64,000 bases of DNA from SZUA-451 sp034721895 (GTDB lineage Bacteria > Campylobacterota > Campylobacteria > Campylobacterales > Sulfurovaceae), in the NCBI GenBank assembly GCA_034721895.1, contig JAYEND010000001.1, positions 1 through 64,000 of the forward strand. Reading direction: 5' to 3'. Both the position numbers and the translations under genes were made by a program. Positions 49,996-57,811 of this stretch are shown here, in pieces; position 1 is the stretch's first letter; each line of letters starts with the position of its first letter. The notes under the pieces were generated by a model. The model was not told the DNA's origin. It did not search any database and worked only from the letters and a program-made list of their open reading frames with translations.

Positions 49996-50024
49996 ATTAT
50001 AGAATAGTTTAAATTAAGGGCACC
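49996..50024 (-). promoter_or_regulatory. dapF promoter: GGTGCC-N17-TATAAT
   Basis: GGTGCC (complement of 50019-50024) lies exactly 17 bp from TATAAT (complement of 49996-50001). The flanking GTCTTTAGGGGTGCCCTTAA is almost identical to the pcm element. Transcription would begin about 20 nt before the dapF ATG, inside the coaE-dapF gap. Confidence 0.6.
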
Positions 50025-50037
50025 CCTAAAGACGAGG

Positions 50038-50634
50038 TCAGGAGGGGAAATCTGCCAGGATCTCTTCTCTTACCCGTTCACATTCGTTCTGTAGCTGTTT
50101 GAGATCTCCACTGTTGTCGACAACATAGGTGGCTCGTTGACGCTTCTCTGTGATATCCATCTGACTCTCAATTCGTCTCAATGCTTCCTCTTCGCTGTAG
50201 CCGTCACGCTTTATCAAGCGCTCCAGCTGTTTCGCTTTGGAAGCATAGATCACTATCGATTTTTCGATCGGATAACGGCCTCCTTCAAAGAAAAGGGGGA
50301 TATCAATGATATAGGGTTTTTTAAATCGGTCCTGCTCTTCGGATTGCCGGGCGATCTCATCGTAGATCAGAGGATGCAGCAGTGCTTCAAGCACTTTTCG
50401 TTTCTCTTTGTCTGCAAAAACCAATTGCCCCAGTTTGACACGATCGACTTTGCCGTCGACGACATACTCCGACCCGAACAGTTCGGCAATCTTCTCATGC
50501 TGCTGGTCAAGCATCGCATGCGCTATCTTGTCCGCATCGATAAAGCGAAAACCAAAAAGGGAGAGAATGACTGTCGCCGAACTCTTCCCTGTAGCAATCC
50601 CCCCGGTCAAAGCTACCGCATATTCAAAAGCCAT
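50038..50634 (-). CDS. coaE: Dephospho-CoA kinase
   Basis: A 198-residue enzyme for the last step of CoA synthesis. The P-loop is ALTGGIATGKSS (about 8-19); the family's FRFIDADKIAH and YIIDIPLFFEGG segments and the RIESQMD near residue 158 are visible. Its ATG overlaps the stop of the upstream spermidine-synthase-like gene by 1 bp, so the two are coupled. Confidence 0.94.
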   Translation of the reverse strand: MAFEYAVALTGGIATGKSSATVILSLFGFRFIDADKIAHAMLDQQHEKIAELFGSEYVVDGKVDRVKLGQLVFADKEKRKVLEALLHPLIYDEIARQSEEQDRFKKPYIIDIPLFFEGGRYPIEKSIVIYASKAKQLERLIKRDGYSEEEALRRIESQMDITEKRQRATYVVDNSGDLKQLQNECERVREEILADFPS

Positions 50635-51227
50635 TAGAGTTTGATCAATCCTGCAAATCTTTTTCGTACCACAGTCGGCAGATGAAACGTGCCGATCGCA
50701 ATATCAGAGTTGTAGTAGTTGAACCCCTCTGTCAAATCGGCCCTTTGAAGATTGATATCGGCAGTCGGATGATAGGTGTGACTTGCCAGTATCAAATTTT
50801 TGCAGGTCAAATGGCCATCCTCGGCCAAAGACTCGTAACGGTATGGCATAACGATCTTAAAGAGTTCACCAATCGTTGTCAACTCAGACTCGACGGCCTG
50901 CTCTTCTGTCAGCAGAAGGCTTGACATAGTTGCCACCACACCCTTTGCACTCAATACGCGGTTCAACAATCCCCAGAATACTCTGTCGGTCTTGAACTTT
51001 TCTGATGCTACGATCACTATATCGAAAGCCCCCTCCGGCAGTGTGCTCATCTTGTCCGCAGCTTCCTCTTCGCTCAGGCGGACAATCTCTTCGATCGTCT
51101 TGTGCTTCTGCACTTCGGAATAGAGGTTGTCACAGCCGCCGATAACCAGAACTTTCCTGGGGTCTGCATGTGTGCACACAGGAATATGCACAAGCATCTC
51201 ATCTTTAATATAGTGTAATTTTTCCAT
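50634..51227 (-). CDS. Short spermidine-synthase-like protein, catalytic residues altered
   Basis: A 197-residue Rossmann-fold protein resembling the C-terminal part of spermidine synthases. KVLVIGGCDNLYSEVQKH corresponds to the family's IGGGDGG motif, and GAFDIVIVASEKF aligns where active enzymes carry the catalytic Asp (DSSDP type); here that Asp is replaced by Ala. The N-terminal beta domain is absent, making it about 70-90 residues short. It may be a divergent or inactive relative, or a different aminopropyl- or methyltransferase-fold protein. It is coupled to coaE. Confidence 0.65.
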   Translation of the reverse strand: MEKLHYIKDEMLVHIPVCTHADPRKVLVIGGCDNLYSEVQKHKTIEEIVRLSEEEAADKMSTLPEGAFDIVIVASEKFKTDRVFWGLLNRVLSAKGVVATMSSLLLTEEQAVESELTTIGELFKIVMPYRYESLAEDGHLTCKNLILASHTYHPTADINLQRADLTEGFNYYNSDIAIGTFHLPTVVRKRFAGLIKL

Positions 51228-51346
51228 TCTTTTTCCTTGATAGTCATTACGATTTTTAGCGATTGTAACAAAAAAGAGAGCAAAAAAGATTAAATCAAGA
51301 TAAATACTCTCTTGTTTAGCCTATAATGCACCAAAAAGGATTTAAA

Positions 51347-51961
51347 ATGAACAGAGAAGAATTGACCGGTTCCCTGTATTTCAGACATGCCTGCAAGCTC
51401 TTTGACGAAGAGAGAAAGATACCTTCCGAGGATCTGCACTTTATCCTTGACGCCGGCAGGCTCTCCCCTTCCTCTTTTGGAATGGAGCCATGGCACTTTA
51501 TTGTCGTACAGAATCAGGGGCTCAAGGAGAAGATCCGGCCGGCCTGCTGGAATCAGCCCCAGATCACAACCTGCAGTGATCTTCTGATCATCACTGCCAA
51601 AGTCGATACTCCTGCCCGCAAAGAGTATTATGAAAAGATGTTTACCCGACGGGAAATGCCTCAGGATATGCTTGAGAAATATCTCAGTGTCTATCAACAG
51701 TTCATTGATGGTCTTCATTCTGTCTACGGATGGTCTGCCAGGCAGTGCTATATTGCCGCTGCGAACATCATGAGCTATGCCGCCATGATCGGTGTGGACA
51801 GCTGCCCTATTGAGGGATTTGAGAAAGACAAACTTGAAGAGGTACTTGAACTCAATACAACCAAAGAGCAGGTAGCACTGGTCGTGGCTCTGGGATACAG
51901 GGTCAATGAACAGAGTGAAAAAATTCGATTGTCATTTGATGAAGTGGTAACTTTTAGATAG
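51347..51961 (+). CDS. NAD(P)H-dependent FMN nitroreductase
   Basis: A 204-residue NfsB-type flavoprotein. ATG 51347 follows AAAAAGGA. Visible FMN-family segments are YFRHACKLFD, AGRLSPSSFGMEPWHFIVV, and YIAAANIMSYAAMIGVDSCPIEGFEK. It reduces nitro or quinone compounds with NAD(P)H; the natural substrate is unknown. Its stop codon lies on the first unit of a heptamer array. Confidence 0.9.
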   Translation: MNREELTGSLYFRHACKLFDEERKIPSEDLHFILDAGRLSPSSFGMEPWHFIVVQNQGLKEKIRPACWNQPQITTCSDLLIITAKVDTPARKEYYEKMFTRREMPQDMLEKYLSVYQQFIDGLHSVYGWSARQCYIAAANIMSYAAMIGVDSCPIEGFEKDKLEEVLELNTTKEQVALVVALGYRVNEQSEKIRLSFDEVVTFR

Positions 51962-52059
51962 TGGGCAGTGAACAGTGAGCAGTGGGCAGTGAACAGTGAG
52001 CAGTGAGCAGTGAGCAGTGAGCAGTGAGCAATTTGACATCATTGGGACAATTTGTCAAG
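51961..52059 (+). repeat. Composite element: about ten AGTGAGC heptamers plus hairpin
   Basis: About ten 7-bp units (AGTGAGC with AGTGAAC and AGTGGGC variants) run from 51961 to about 52029. They are followed by TTTGACA (52032-52038), 13 bp, then TTGTCAAG (52052-52059) and a T-rich tail. The second part has the same geometry as the element at 41122-41149, and both lie in convergent gaps. Confidence 0.75.
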
Positions 52060-52109
52060 CTTTATTGCATTTTTTTAAAAAAGCTGAATATTGCTTCTCA
52101 TAATATCTC

Positions 52110-53675
52110 CTATTTTCTCCTGCGATAGCTCAATGCCTCCAAAATTTCTTTTTTGCCAATGACTTCATTGCCATTCAGGTCTGCTATGGTTCTGGCAATT
52201 TTTTTGATACTGGCGATGCTTCGGTGTGAGAGTCCAAATCTTTGGACAGCGCTCTCAATCACCTTCATTGCTTCATCTTCCAGCAGACAATACTTTTCGA
52301 TCTCCTCCTCTGTCAGCTTTCCATTCAGACGATCCTGTCCTCTCACTTTTTGGCGCTGAAAAGCTTTGATCACTTCCAGGTGCATCTCTTCTGAGGTAAT
52401 ATCGCCCTTGTCTTCACTGTTCACTTCCTGCATGACCACAAAAAGATCTACCCGGTCAAGAAAGGGATCACTCAGTTTGTTTTGATAACGCTTGATCTCC
52501 ATCTCGCTGCATCGGCACGCTTTTCTTTTGGAGAGGAGATTGCCACAGGGGCAGGGGTTCATCGCTGCTACGAACATGATGTCTGCCTCATACTCCACCT
52601 TGGCATTAACCCGTGCAATATGCACTTTTTTGTCCTGAAGAGGTTCCCTCAATGCTTCAAGAACATTTTTGGAAAAATGCGGCAACTCATCGAAAAAGAG
52701 TATCCCCTTGTGCGCCAATGCCACTTCCCCTATTCTCGCCTGTTGTGATCCGCCGCCAAAGATCGATGCCGAGGTTGCCGTATGATGCGGAGCACGGATC
52801 GGCCGGTGTGCAGAGAAGTCAGGATCTGCCCCATCCAGGAACTGGTGCTTGGCGATACTCAGGATCTCCTCTTCATAGACTGGCGGGAGAATATCTTTGA
52901 TCCGCTTGGCGACCATACTCTTGCCGCAACCGGGATTGCCCTCCATCAGATAATTATGCATCCCTGCTGCTGCGATCAAAGAAGCCCGCTTAGCCACACT
53001 CTGACCCTTGACATCAGAAAAATTGCTTTCATACTCTCTTTCATAGAAGTATGCACGGTCATCGATCACAAAATTTTCGGCATCATAGGAAAAAGTTTCG
53101 GTATTGTTCTTGAATATCCCGCTTCTGACAAGTGCTATCGCTTCACTCAAGCTCTCTACGGTAATAAACTCGACACCTGAGATATGGCTCAGATACCCTA
53201 TTGATTCTTTGGGAACAATCGCCCTTTTGATCGCACCCTGCTCTTTCAATGATAGAATGATCGGAAAGAGCATTGAACTTGACTTCACTTTTCCATCAAG
53301 CCCCAGTTCTCCAAAGACAAAGAGGCCCTCCTCATCAATAGCCCCTTTGTGCAAAGCGATCAGCAAAGCGATCGGAAGATCAAAATGTGTCCCACTCTTC
53401 TTGATGTCACTGGGCGAAAGGTTGATCGTGATCTTCAGCGGAGGAAAGACAAAATCATTGGTCAAAAGTGCCGACTTGACCCTCTCTTTTGCCTCCTGGA
53501 TATCATTACTGGCAAGCCCTACTACAGAAAATCCCGGAAGCCCCTTGGTGAAAGTGGCCTCTACTTCGATCACTTTGGCCTGAACACCTTCAAGTGTGGC
53601 ACAGGACAATCTGTTAACAATTGCTTCTTTCTTTTCTTCCGGTGGAGTAGCACCACTATCTACTGTTGCATTCAT
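52110..53675 (-). CDS. comM: YifB/ComM-family Mg chelatase-like AAA+ ATPase
   Basis: About 521 residues. The N-terminal lon-protease-like domain (RLSCATLEGVQAKVIEVEATFTKGLPGFSVVGL) is followed by a AAA+ core with Walker A MEGNPGCGKSMVAK, Walker B GILFFDELPHF, and a CPCG...CRCSE zinc-like loop, then the C-terminal helical domain (SHRSIASIKKIARTIADLNG). ComM acts as a branch-migration helicase in natural transformation. The start is uncertain: ATG 53675 gives an extra 17 residues before the usual RLSCATL; a TTG at 53729 is longer. Confidence 0.9.
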   Translation of the reverse strand: MNATVDSGATPPEEKKEAIVNRLSCATLEGVQAKVIEVEATFTKGLPGFSVVGLASNDIQEAKERVKSALLTNDFVFPPLKITINLSPSDIKKSGTHFDLPIALLIALHKGAIDEEGLFVFGELGLDGKVKSSSMLFPIILSLKEQGAIKRAIVPKESIGYLSHISGVEFITVESLSEAIALVRSGIFKNNTETFSYDAENFVIDDRAYFYEREYESNFSDVKGQSVAKRASLIAAAGMHNYLMEGNPGCGKSMVAKRIKDILPPVYEEEILSIAKHQFLDGADPDFSAHRPIRAPHHTATSASIFGGGSQQARIGEVALAHKGILFFDELPHFSKNVLEALREPLQDKKVHIARVNAKVEYEADIMFVAAMNPCPCGNLLSKRKACRCSEMEIKRYQNKLSDPFLDRVDLFVVMQEVNSEDKGDITSEEMHLEVIKAFQRQKVRGQDRLNGKLTEEEIEKYCLLEDEAMKVIESAVQRFGLSHRSIASIKKIARTIADLNGNEVIGKKEILEALSYRRRK

Positions 53676-53801
53676 AGTGTAATTGTTGCATAGACTTTCG
53701 AGAGAGGAGAATAATATTTCATTTTGCAATGTTCTTATCTAAAAGTACCGGGGAAGTGAGCAAAAATCATCAGAAGTGGTGAGATTGTGCGAGATCGCCG
53801 C

Positions 53802-54326
53802 TTATGGTGATTTTTGCCTTTTGCGCCACTCTTTTTCGAACTTCTTGCGTTTAATATAGGAGAGTTTTTCTACAAACACCTTTCCATCCAAATGGTCTAC
53901 TTCATGCTGAATAGCAATCGCAAGAAACTCATCATTTTCTATCGTATGAGGATTGCCATGCCGATCAAAATAGTTCACTTTGGCGTATTCATAACGCTCT
54001 ACATCTTCATAGATACCTGGAACACTAAGACAGCCTTCCTGATACATGGTTGAGCCTTTTTTCTCTATGATTTCCGGGTTGACCATCTCGAGCGTATTCT
54101 CTTTGGGTTGGTCTGCCTGTTCTTCTTCGCTCTCGACAGGAACATTGATGATAAGAACTCTCTGGGGCACAGCGATCTGAATAGCGGCCAGACCGACACC
54201 ATTTTTGGCGATCATCGTCTCATACATATCATCCAGAAGTGCATGGAGTGCCTTATCGAATGCCCTGACCTCTTCGGAAACTTTTTTGAGCCGCTTATCC
54301 GGATAAATGATGATCTCTCGTACCAT
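53802..54326 (-). CDS. def: Peptide deformylase
   Basis: A 174-residue Fe/Zn enzyme removing formyl from nascent proteins. All three motifs are present: GVGLAAIQ (about 44), EGCLSVP (about 99, Cys metal ligand) and QHEVDHLDG (about 140, two His ligands and catalytic Glu). An acidic insert (ESEEEQADQPKEN) sits around residues 70-83. Its gene lies 17 bp after clpP on the same strand. Confidence 0.95.
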   Translation of the reverse strand: MVREIIIYPDKRLKKVSEEVRAFDKALHALLDDMYETMIAKNGVGLAAIQIAVPQRVLIINVPVESEEEQADQPKENTLEMVNPEIIEKKGSTMYQEGCLSVPGIYEDVERYEYAKVNYFDRHGNPHTIENDEFLAIAIQHEVDHLDGKVFVEKLSYIKRKKFEKEWRKRQKSP

Positions 54327-54343
54327 TGCCGTAAACCCTCTGT

Positions 54344-54931
54344 CTAGCTAAAGCTCTTGGTCAATACTTTATCGATCAAGCCGTATTCGGCAGCCTCTTT
54401 GGCGGACATGAAAAAATCTCTCTCTGTGTCTTTTTCGATACGCTTGATCGTCTTGCCTGTTTTCTGGGCCAAAATCTCATTGAGGTAGGTTTTCATACGG
54501 AGAATCTCCTTGGCCTGAATAGCAATATCAGTCTCCTGTCCCTGTACACCGCCCAGTGGCTGGTGGATCATAATACGGGAACTTGGCAATGCATATCGCT
54601 TCCCCTCCGCCCCGCAGGCCAATAGGAAGGCACCCATGGAGGCCGCCTGACCGATACAGATCGTCACCACATCCGGTTTGATATAATTCATCGTATCATA
54701 AATCGAGAATCCGCTGGTGATCACACCACCCGGCGAGTTAATGTAGAAGTAAATATCCTTGTCAGGATCCTGTGCCTCCAGAAAGAGAAGCTGCGCTACG
54801 ATAGTCGAAGCGACAGCATCGTTCACCTCTCCGCTCAGCATAATGATCCGGTCTTTAAGAAGACGGGAGTAGATATCGTAAGATCGTTCACCTCTGCCGG
54901 TTTGCTCTACAACGTATGGAATATAGCTCAT
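54344..54931 (-). CDS. clpP: ATP-dependent Clp protease proteolytic subunit
   Basis: A 195-residue serine protease. Start ATG 54931 (MSYIPYVVEQ) has AAAGG upstream; the longer frame is leader. Catalytic Ser lies in GQAASMGAFLLA (about 97) and His in RIMIHQPLGG (about 122), with the Asp near ERDFFM (about 171). It forms tetradecamers with ClpX or ClpA. It follows tig and precedes def, an arrangement grouping protein-maturation genes. Confidence 0.96.
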   Translation of the reverse strand: MSYIPYVVEQTGRGERSYDIYSRLLKDRIIMLSGEVNDAVASTIVAQLLFLEAQDPDKDIYFYINSPGGVITSGFSIYDTMNYIKPDVVTICIGQAASMGAFLLACGAEGKRYALPSSRIMIHQPLGGVQGQETDIAIQAKEILRMKTYLNEILAQKTGKTIKRIEKDTERDFFMSAKEAAEYGLIDKVLTKSFS

Positions 54932-55027
54932 AGTATACCTTTGTGTTATTGTTGCGTAAAAAATAGATAAATGCACTATCCCGAACTTGCTTTCAGGACA
55001 ACGGCACTATCGCTTAAAGAAAGAAAC

Positions 55028-56320
55028 TTATTTATCCAAACCCAAGATTTTAGAAAAAAGTTTGTCTTCGATCATTCCCATTCTGACTGCGGGAAGAAGA
55101 TTGTTCTCTTCATAATGTTTTATCACCTGCTGAGGATCCTGGCCGCCCATCATTGATTCATAGTAGATCGCCTGAGAAACCTCTTCATCCGATACAGAAA
55201 TCTGCTCTTTGCGGGCTACTGCATCAACGATAAAGGTTGCTTTGACGCTTGCCCTGGCATCTTCTCTGAGCTCTTCACGCAGTGCTTCGACTTTTTCAAC
55301 ATTCTCTTTGTATTCATTGAGCTCTTCTTCGCTCATGCTTCTGGCTTTTTCATTAACCTTGGCATCGATCTCCTGCTCAACGATATTATTTGGAAGAGCG
55401 AAGTCATATTTGGCGACCAGGGCTTCAACCATCTTCGGCTTTAACTCTTCGTTATAAATTTTTGAAAGCTTCTCTGATTTGATCTGCTCAGCCACTTTCT
55501 CCTTCAGAAGATCAACGGTTGGGTTCTCTTCTCCCTGTAGCAGTTTGGCTGCCAGTTCATCATCAAGTTCAGGTGTTTTCTTCTCCTGTATCTCATTGAT
55601 CTTTACTTTAAATTCTGCTTCTTTGCCGGCTAGGTCTTTTGAGTGGTAATCTTCAGGGAACGTTACAGTAATCACTTTTTCCTCTTCCGGTTTCATTCCA
55701 ATGATCTGATCTTCAAATCCGGGGATGAATTGGCCGGAACCGACTCTGAGACTGAAATCTTCTGCTGTTCCGCCCTCAAAGGGCGTTCCGTCAATGCTTC
55801 CTGCAAAATCGAGCACTACCATATCCTCTTTGCGAAGCATTCTCTTTCTTTTTATTTTTTCGAACGGCGTCTGTGCCTCGATCAGCGAATCAAGTCTCTC
55901 GTCTCTCTCTTTGTCATCAACAACAGGCTCCTCATATTTCGGCGCTACCTCAGCATACCCTTCCGGGTCAAACTCCGGTCTGAGAGAGAGCTCAACCTCG
56001 ACATCGATACCATCATCCGTCTTGTCAAATTTCTTAAATGTCGGCTGCCCCATAATCGCTTCAGGCTTTATGCCAAGCTCATTGCTTCCTTTGTCGAGAA
56101 GCTCTCTGAGAGCATCTGCTTCAGCATCCTGCTCCAGCTTTTCGCCATACATTTGTTTGACGACATGAGCAGGAACTTTTCCTTTTCTAAAACCATCAAC
56201 CTTTATCTGGGTTCCAGTCTTTTTTGCGAGCTTATTGATCTTCTCTTCAAGATCGCTTTTCGCAATTTTTGCAGCTACCAATACATTGGCATCATCAATT
56301 TTTTCTACTGTAACTTCCAC
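55028..56320 (-). CDS. tig: Trigger factor
   Basis: A 430-residue ribosome-bound chaperone. The ribosome-binding tail has GFRKGKVPAHVVKQMYG (signature GFRxGxxP, about 44-60), the FKBP-type PPIase domain is around 150-235 (MVVLDFAGSIDGTPFEGG), and the helical C-terminal arms follow. The start is GTG 56320 with AAGGATTGTA upstream. It is first in the tig-clpP-def run. Confidence 0.95.
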   Translation of the reverse strand: MEVTVEKIDDANVLVAAKIAKSDLEEKINKLAKKTGTQIKVDGFRKGKVPAHVVKQMYGEKLEQDAEADALRELLDKGSNELGIKPEAIMGQPTFKKFDKTDDGIDVEVELSLRPEFDPEGYAEVAPKYEEPVVDDKERDERLDSLIEAQTPFEKIKRKRMLRKEDMVVLDFAGSIDGTPFEGGTAEDFSLRVGSGQFIPGFEDQIIGMKPEEEKVITVTFPEDYHSKDLAGKEAEFKVKINEIQEKKTPELDDELAAKLLQGEENPTVDLLKEKVAEQIKSEKLSKIYNEELKPKMVEALVAKYDFALPNNIVEQEIDAKVNEKARSMSEEELNEYKENVEKVEALREELREDARASVKATFIVDAVARKEQISVSDEEVSQAIYYESMMGGQDPQQVIKHYEENNLLPAVRMGMIEDKLFSKILGLDK

Positions 56321-56431
56321 TACAATCCTTTTTATATATAATTCCGTGATTTTAGCGAAAAATTGTTAAAAAGATAATTTTTCGCTCAAAGGCGGTATCG
56401 TTAAAAATTAAAAACAGCTATAATCCCAATC

Positions 56432-56710
56432 ATGAAAAAATCTCTCTATTAACAAATTCAAAAGTGGTATGCTGACAACGGCCGGCATGATCTACCCTGG
56501 AGAAATACCGATAACAGTTACCACATCTATCTCAGCGAAGTCATGCTGCAGCAGACACAGGTCAAAACTGTACTTGAACGATTCTATTTTCCCTTCCCTG
56601 AAGCATTCCCTACTTTGCAGGATTTGGCTGATTCAAATCTTGATGATGTTCTGAAAAAATGGGAGGGGCTGGGCTATTACACACAAGACAAAACATTTGC
56701 AAAGCACCTA
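56432..56710 (+). pseudogene. Truncated duplicate of the mutY 5' end
   Basis: From ATG 56432 the frame hits TAA at codon 7, then continues with IQKWYADNGRHDLPW, YLSEVMLQQTQVKTVLERFY and DDVLKKWEGLGYYT before ending at 56710. This parallels residues about 13-90 of the intact mutY at 57812; DNA identity is high from about 56535 to 56690, with mostly synonymous differences earlier. TATAAT ends 7 bp before the ATG. It is a broken partial copy separated from the real gene by a regulator gene. Confidence 0.85.
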
Positions 56711-56919
56711 AAATAGGCACTTTTGCCAAGAAGTTCTCCAGTTTATACCACTTTTAAACCACCGAGGTTCAAATATACCGCTTGATTTTCCATGCTTTTC
56801 CCATTGATTTAAGCGGTAACTTCCTTTTTTAAACAAAGTTATAGATGCAAGTTTTGATTTGCTTGCATCTTGCCTGCTTTTTCCATCTGATATAATTTTT
56901 TAGAACAATTTAGATATTT
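56711..56919. other. Gap between mutY fragment and HsrA/CosR-like gene
   Basis: An AT-rich stretch without a credible ORF. It has weak direct repeats around GCACCTAAAATAGGCAC and GCTTGCATCTTGCCTGCTTT, and may hold the terminator of the regulator gene that ends at 56920. Confidence 0.35.
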
Positions 56920-57582
56920 TTAGGCTTGTGAAAATTTATATCCACGTCTTCTAACCGTATGGATAACCTGAAATCCGAGGATATCCTTAAGTTTTTTTCT
57001 AATCTGATTAATTGCAACTTCGACAGTATTATCACTTACATACTCTGGTTCTTCCCAAAGTGCGTTTATAATCTCATCTTTTGAAAAAACTCTTTCCTTA
57101 CGAAGGGCAAGGTATGCCAAAATATCAAATGTCTTACCATTAAGAGAAACAATTTTGTCATCGTATTCTATCTTTTTATTTGCCATGTCTATAATAAGTT
57201 TATCAATTGTGACTTGTGTGCCAAAAAGATGTCTCATATTTGCCAAGGCTCTTGCGGCTACAAGGTCTGGATATTCACGGTTCTGATAAATAACATCATC
57301 CATACCCATAGAGTAAAAAGCAGATTGTTCTTTCAAATTACTTGTAATTAACATAATCTTCGTTTCACTCTTTTTCTTTTTTACGTCATTCACGTAATGC
57401 TCAAGTGAAAACATTACACCCTCATCCACAATAATAACAAGTTCATAGTGTCTAAAATCTGTAAAATTGGTTGCGTCATATATACTTTTTGCATTATCTA
57501 CAATGCAAATAAAATATTCATCTAATTCTTTTTCAAGTTCCTTAACGTATTTATCATCAAAACCTACAGTTAGTATTCTCAT
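56920..57582 (-). CDS. HsrA/CosR-family orphan response regulator
   Basis: A 220-residue OmpR-type regulator. The C-terminal winged helix is very close to HP1043/CosR: NALWEEPEYVSDNTVEVAINQIRKKL and HTVRRRGYKFSQA. The receiver domain is degenerate; ELVIIVDEGVMF shows no clear phospho-Asp pocket and the usual Lys of the last strand is replaced, as in HsrA. Such regulators act without phosphorylation and control essential and oxidative stress genes. The gene is more AT-rich than its neighbours and sits between the two mutY copies. Confidence 0.85.
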   Translation of the reverse strand: MRILTVGFDDKYVKELEKELDEYFICIVDNAKSIYDATNFTDFRHYELVIIVDEGVMFSLEHYVNDVKKKKSETKIMLITSNLKEQSAFYSMGMDDVIYQNREYPDLVAARALANMRHLFGTQVTIDKLIIDMANKKIEYDDKIVSLNGKTFDILAYLALRKERVFSKDEIINALWEEPEYVSDNTVEVAINQIRKKLKDILGFQVIHTVRRRGYKFSQA

Positions 57583-57811
57583 TCTTTTCCAATCAATGTA
57601 AAAGCAGAAAAACCTTAAAATTTTTACTACTTTTCTCTTTATTGGTGTATTTATAGCAAAATAACCTTGTCTAAGAATAAAAGTGAGCTTAAAGCTGTTA
57701 AGCTGTCTATGCCTATGACATTTTTTGACGACTTCAATTAATCAAGTTATTTTTCTTCTTATTGTGACAAACAATTCTTTACTATTTTCAATCATTTAGA
57801 TACACTTTTGC

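Noticed and set aside
51961..52030. Heptamer array considered as a CRISPR-like array
   Set aside because: Units are only 7 bp and directly contiguous, with no spacers and no cas genes.
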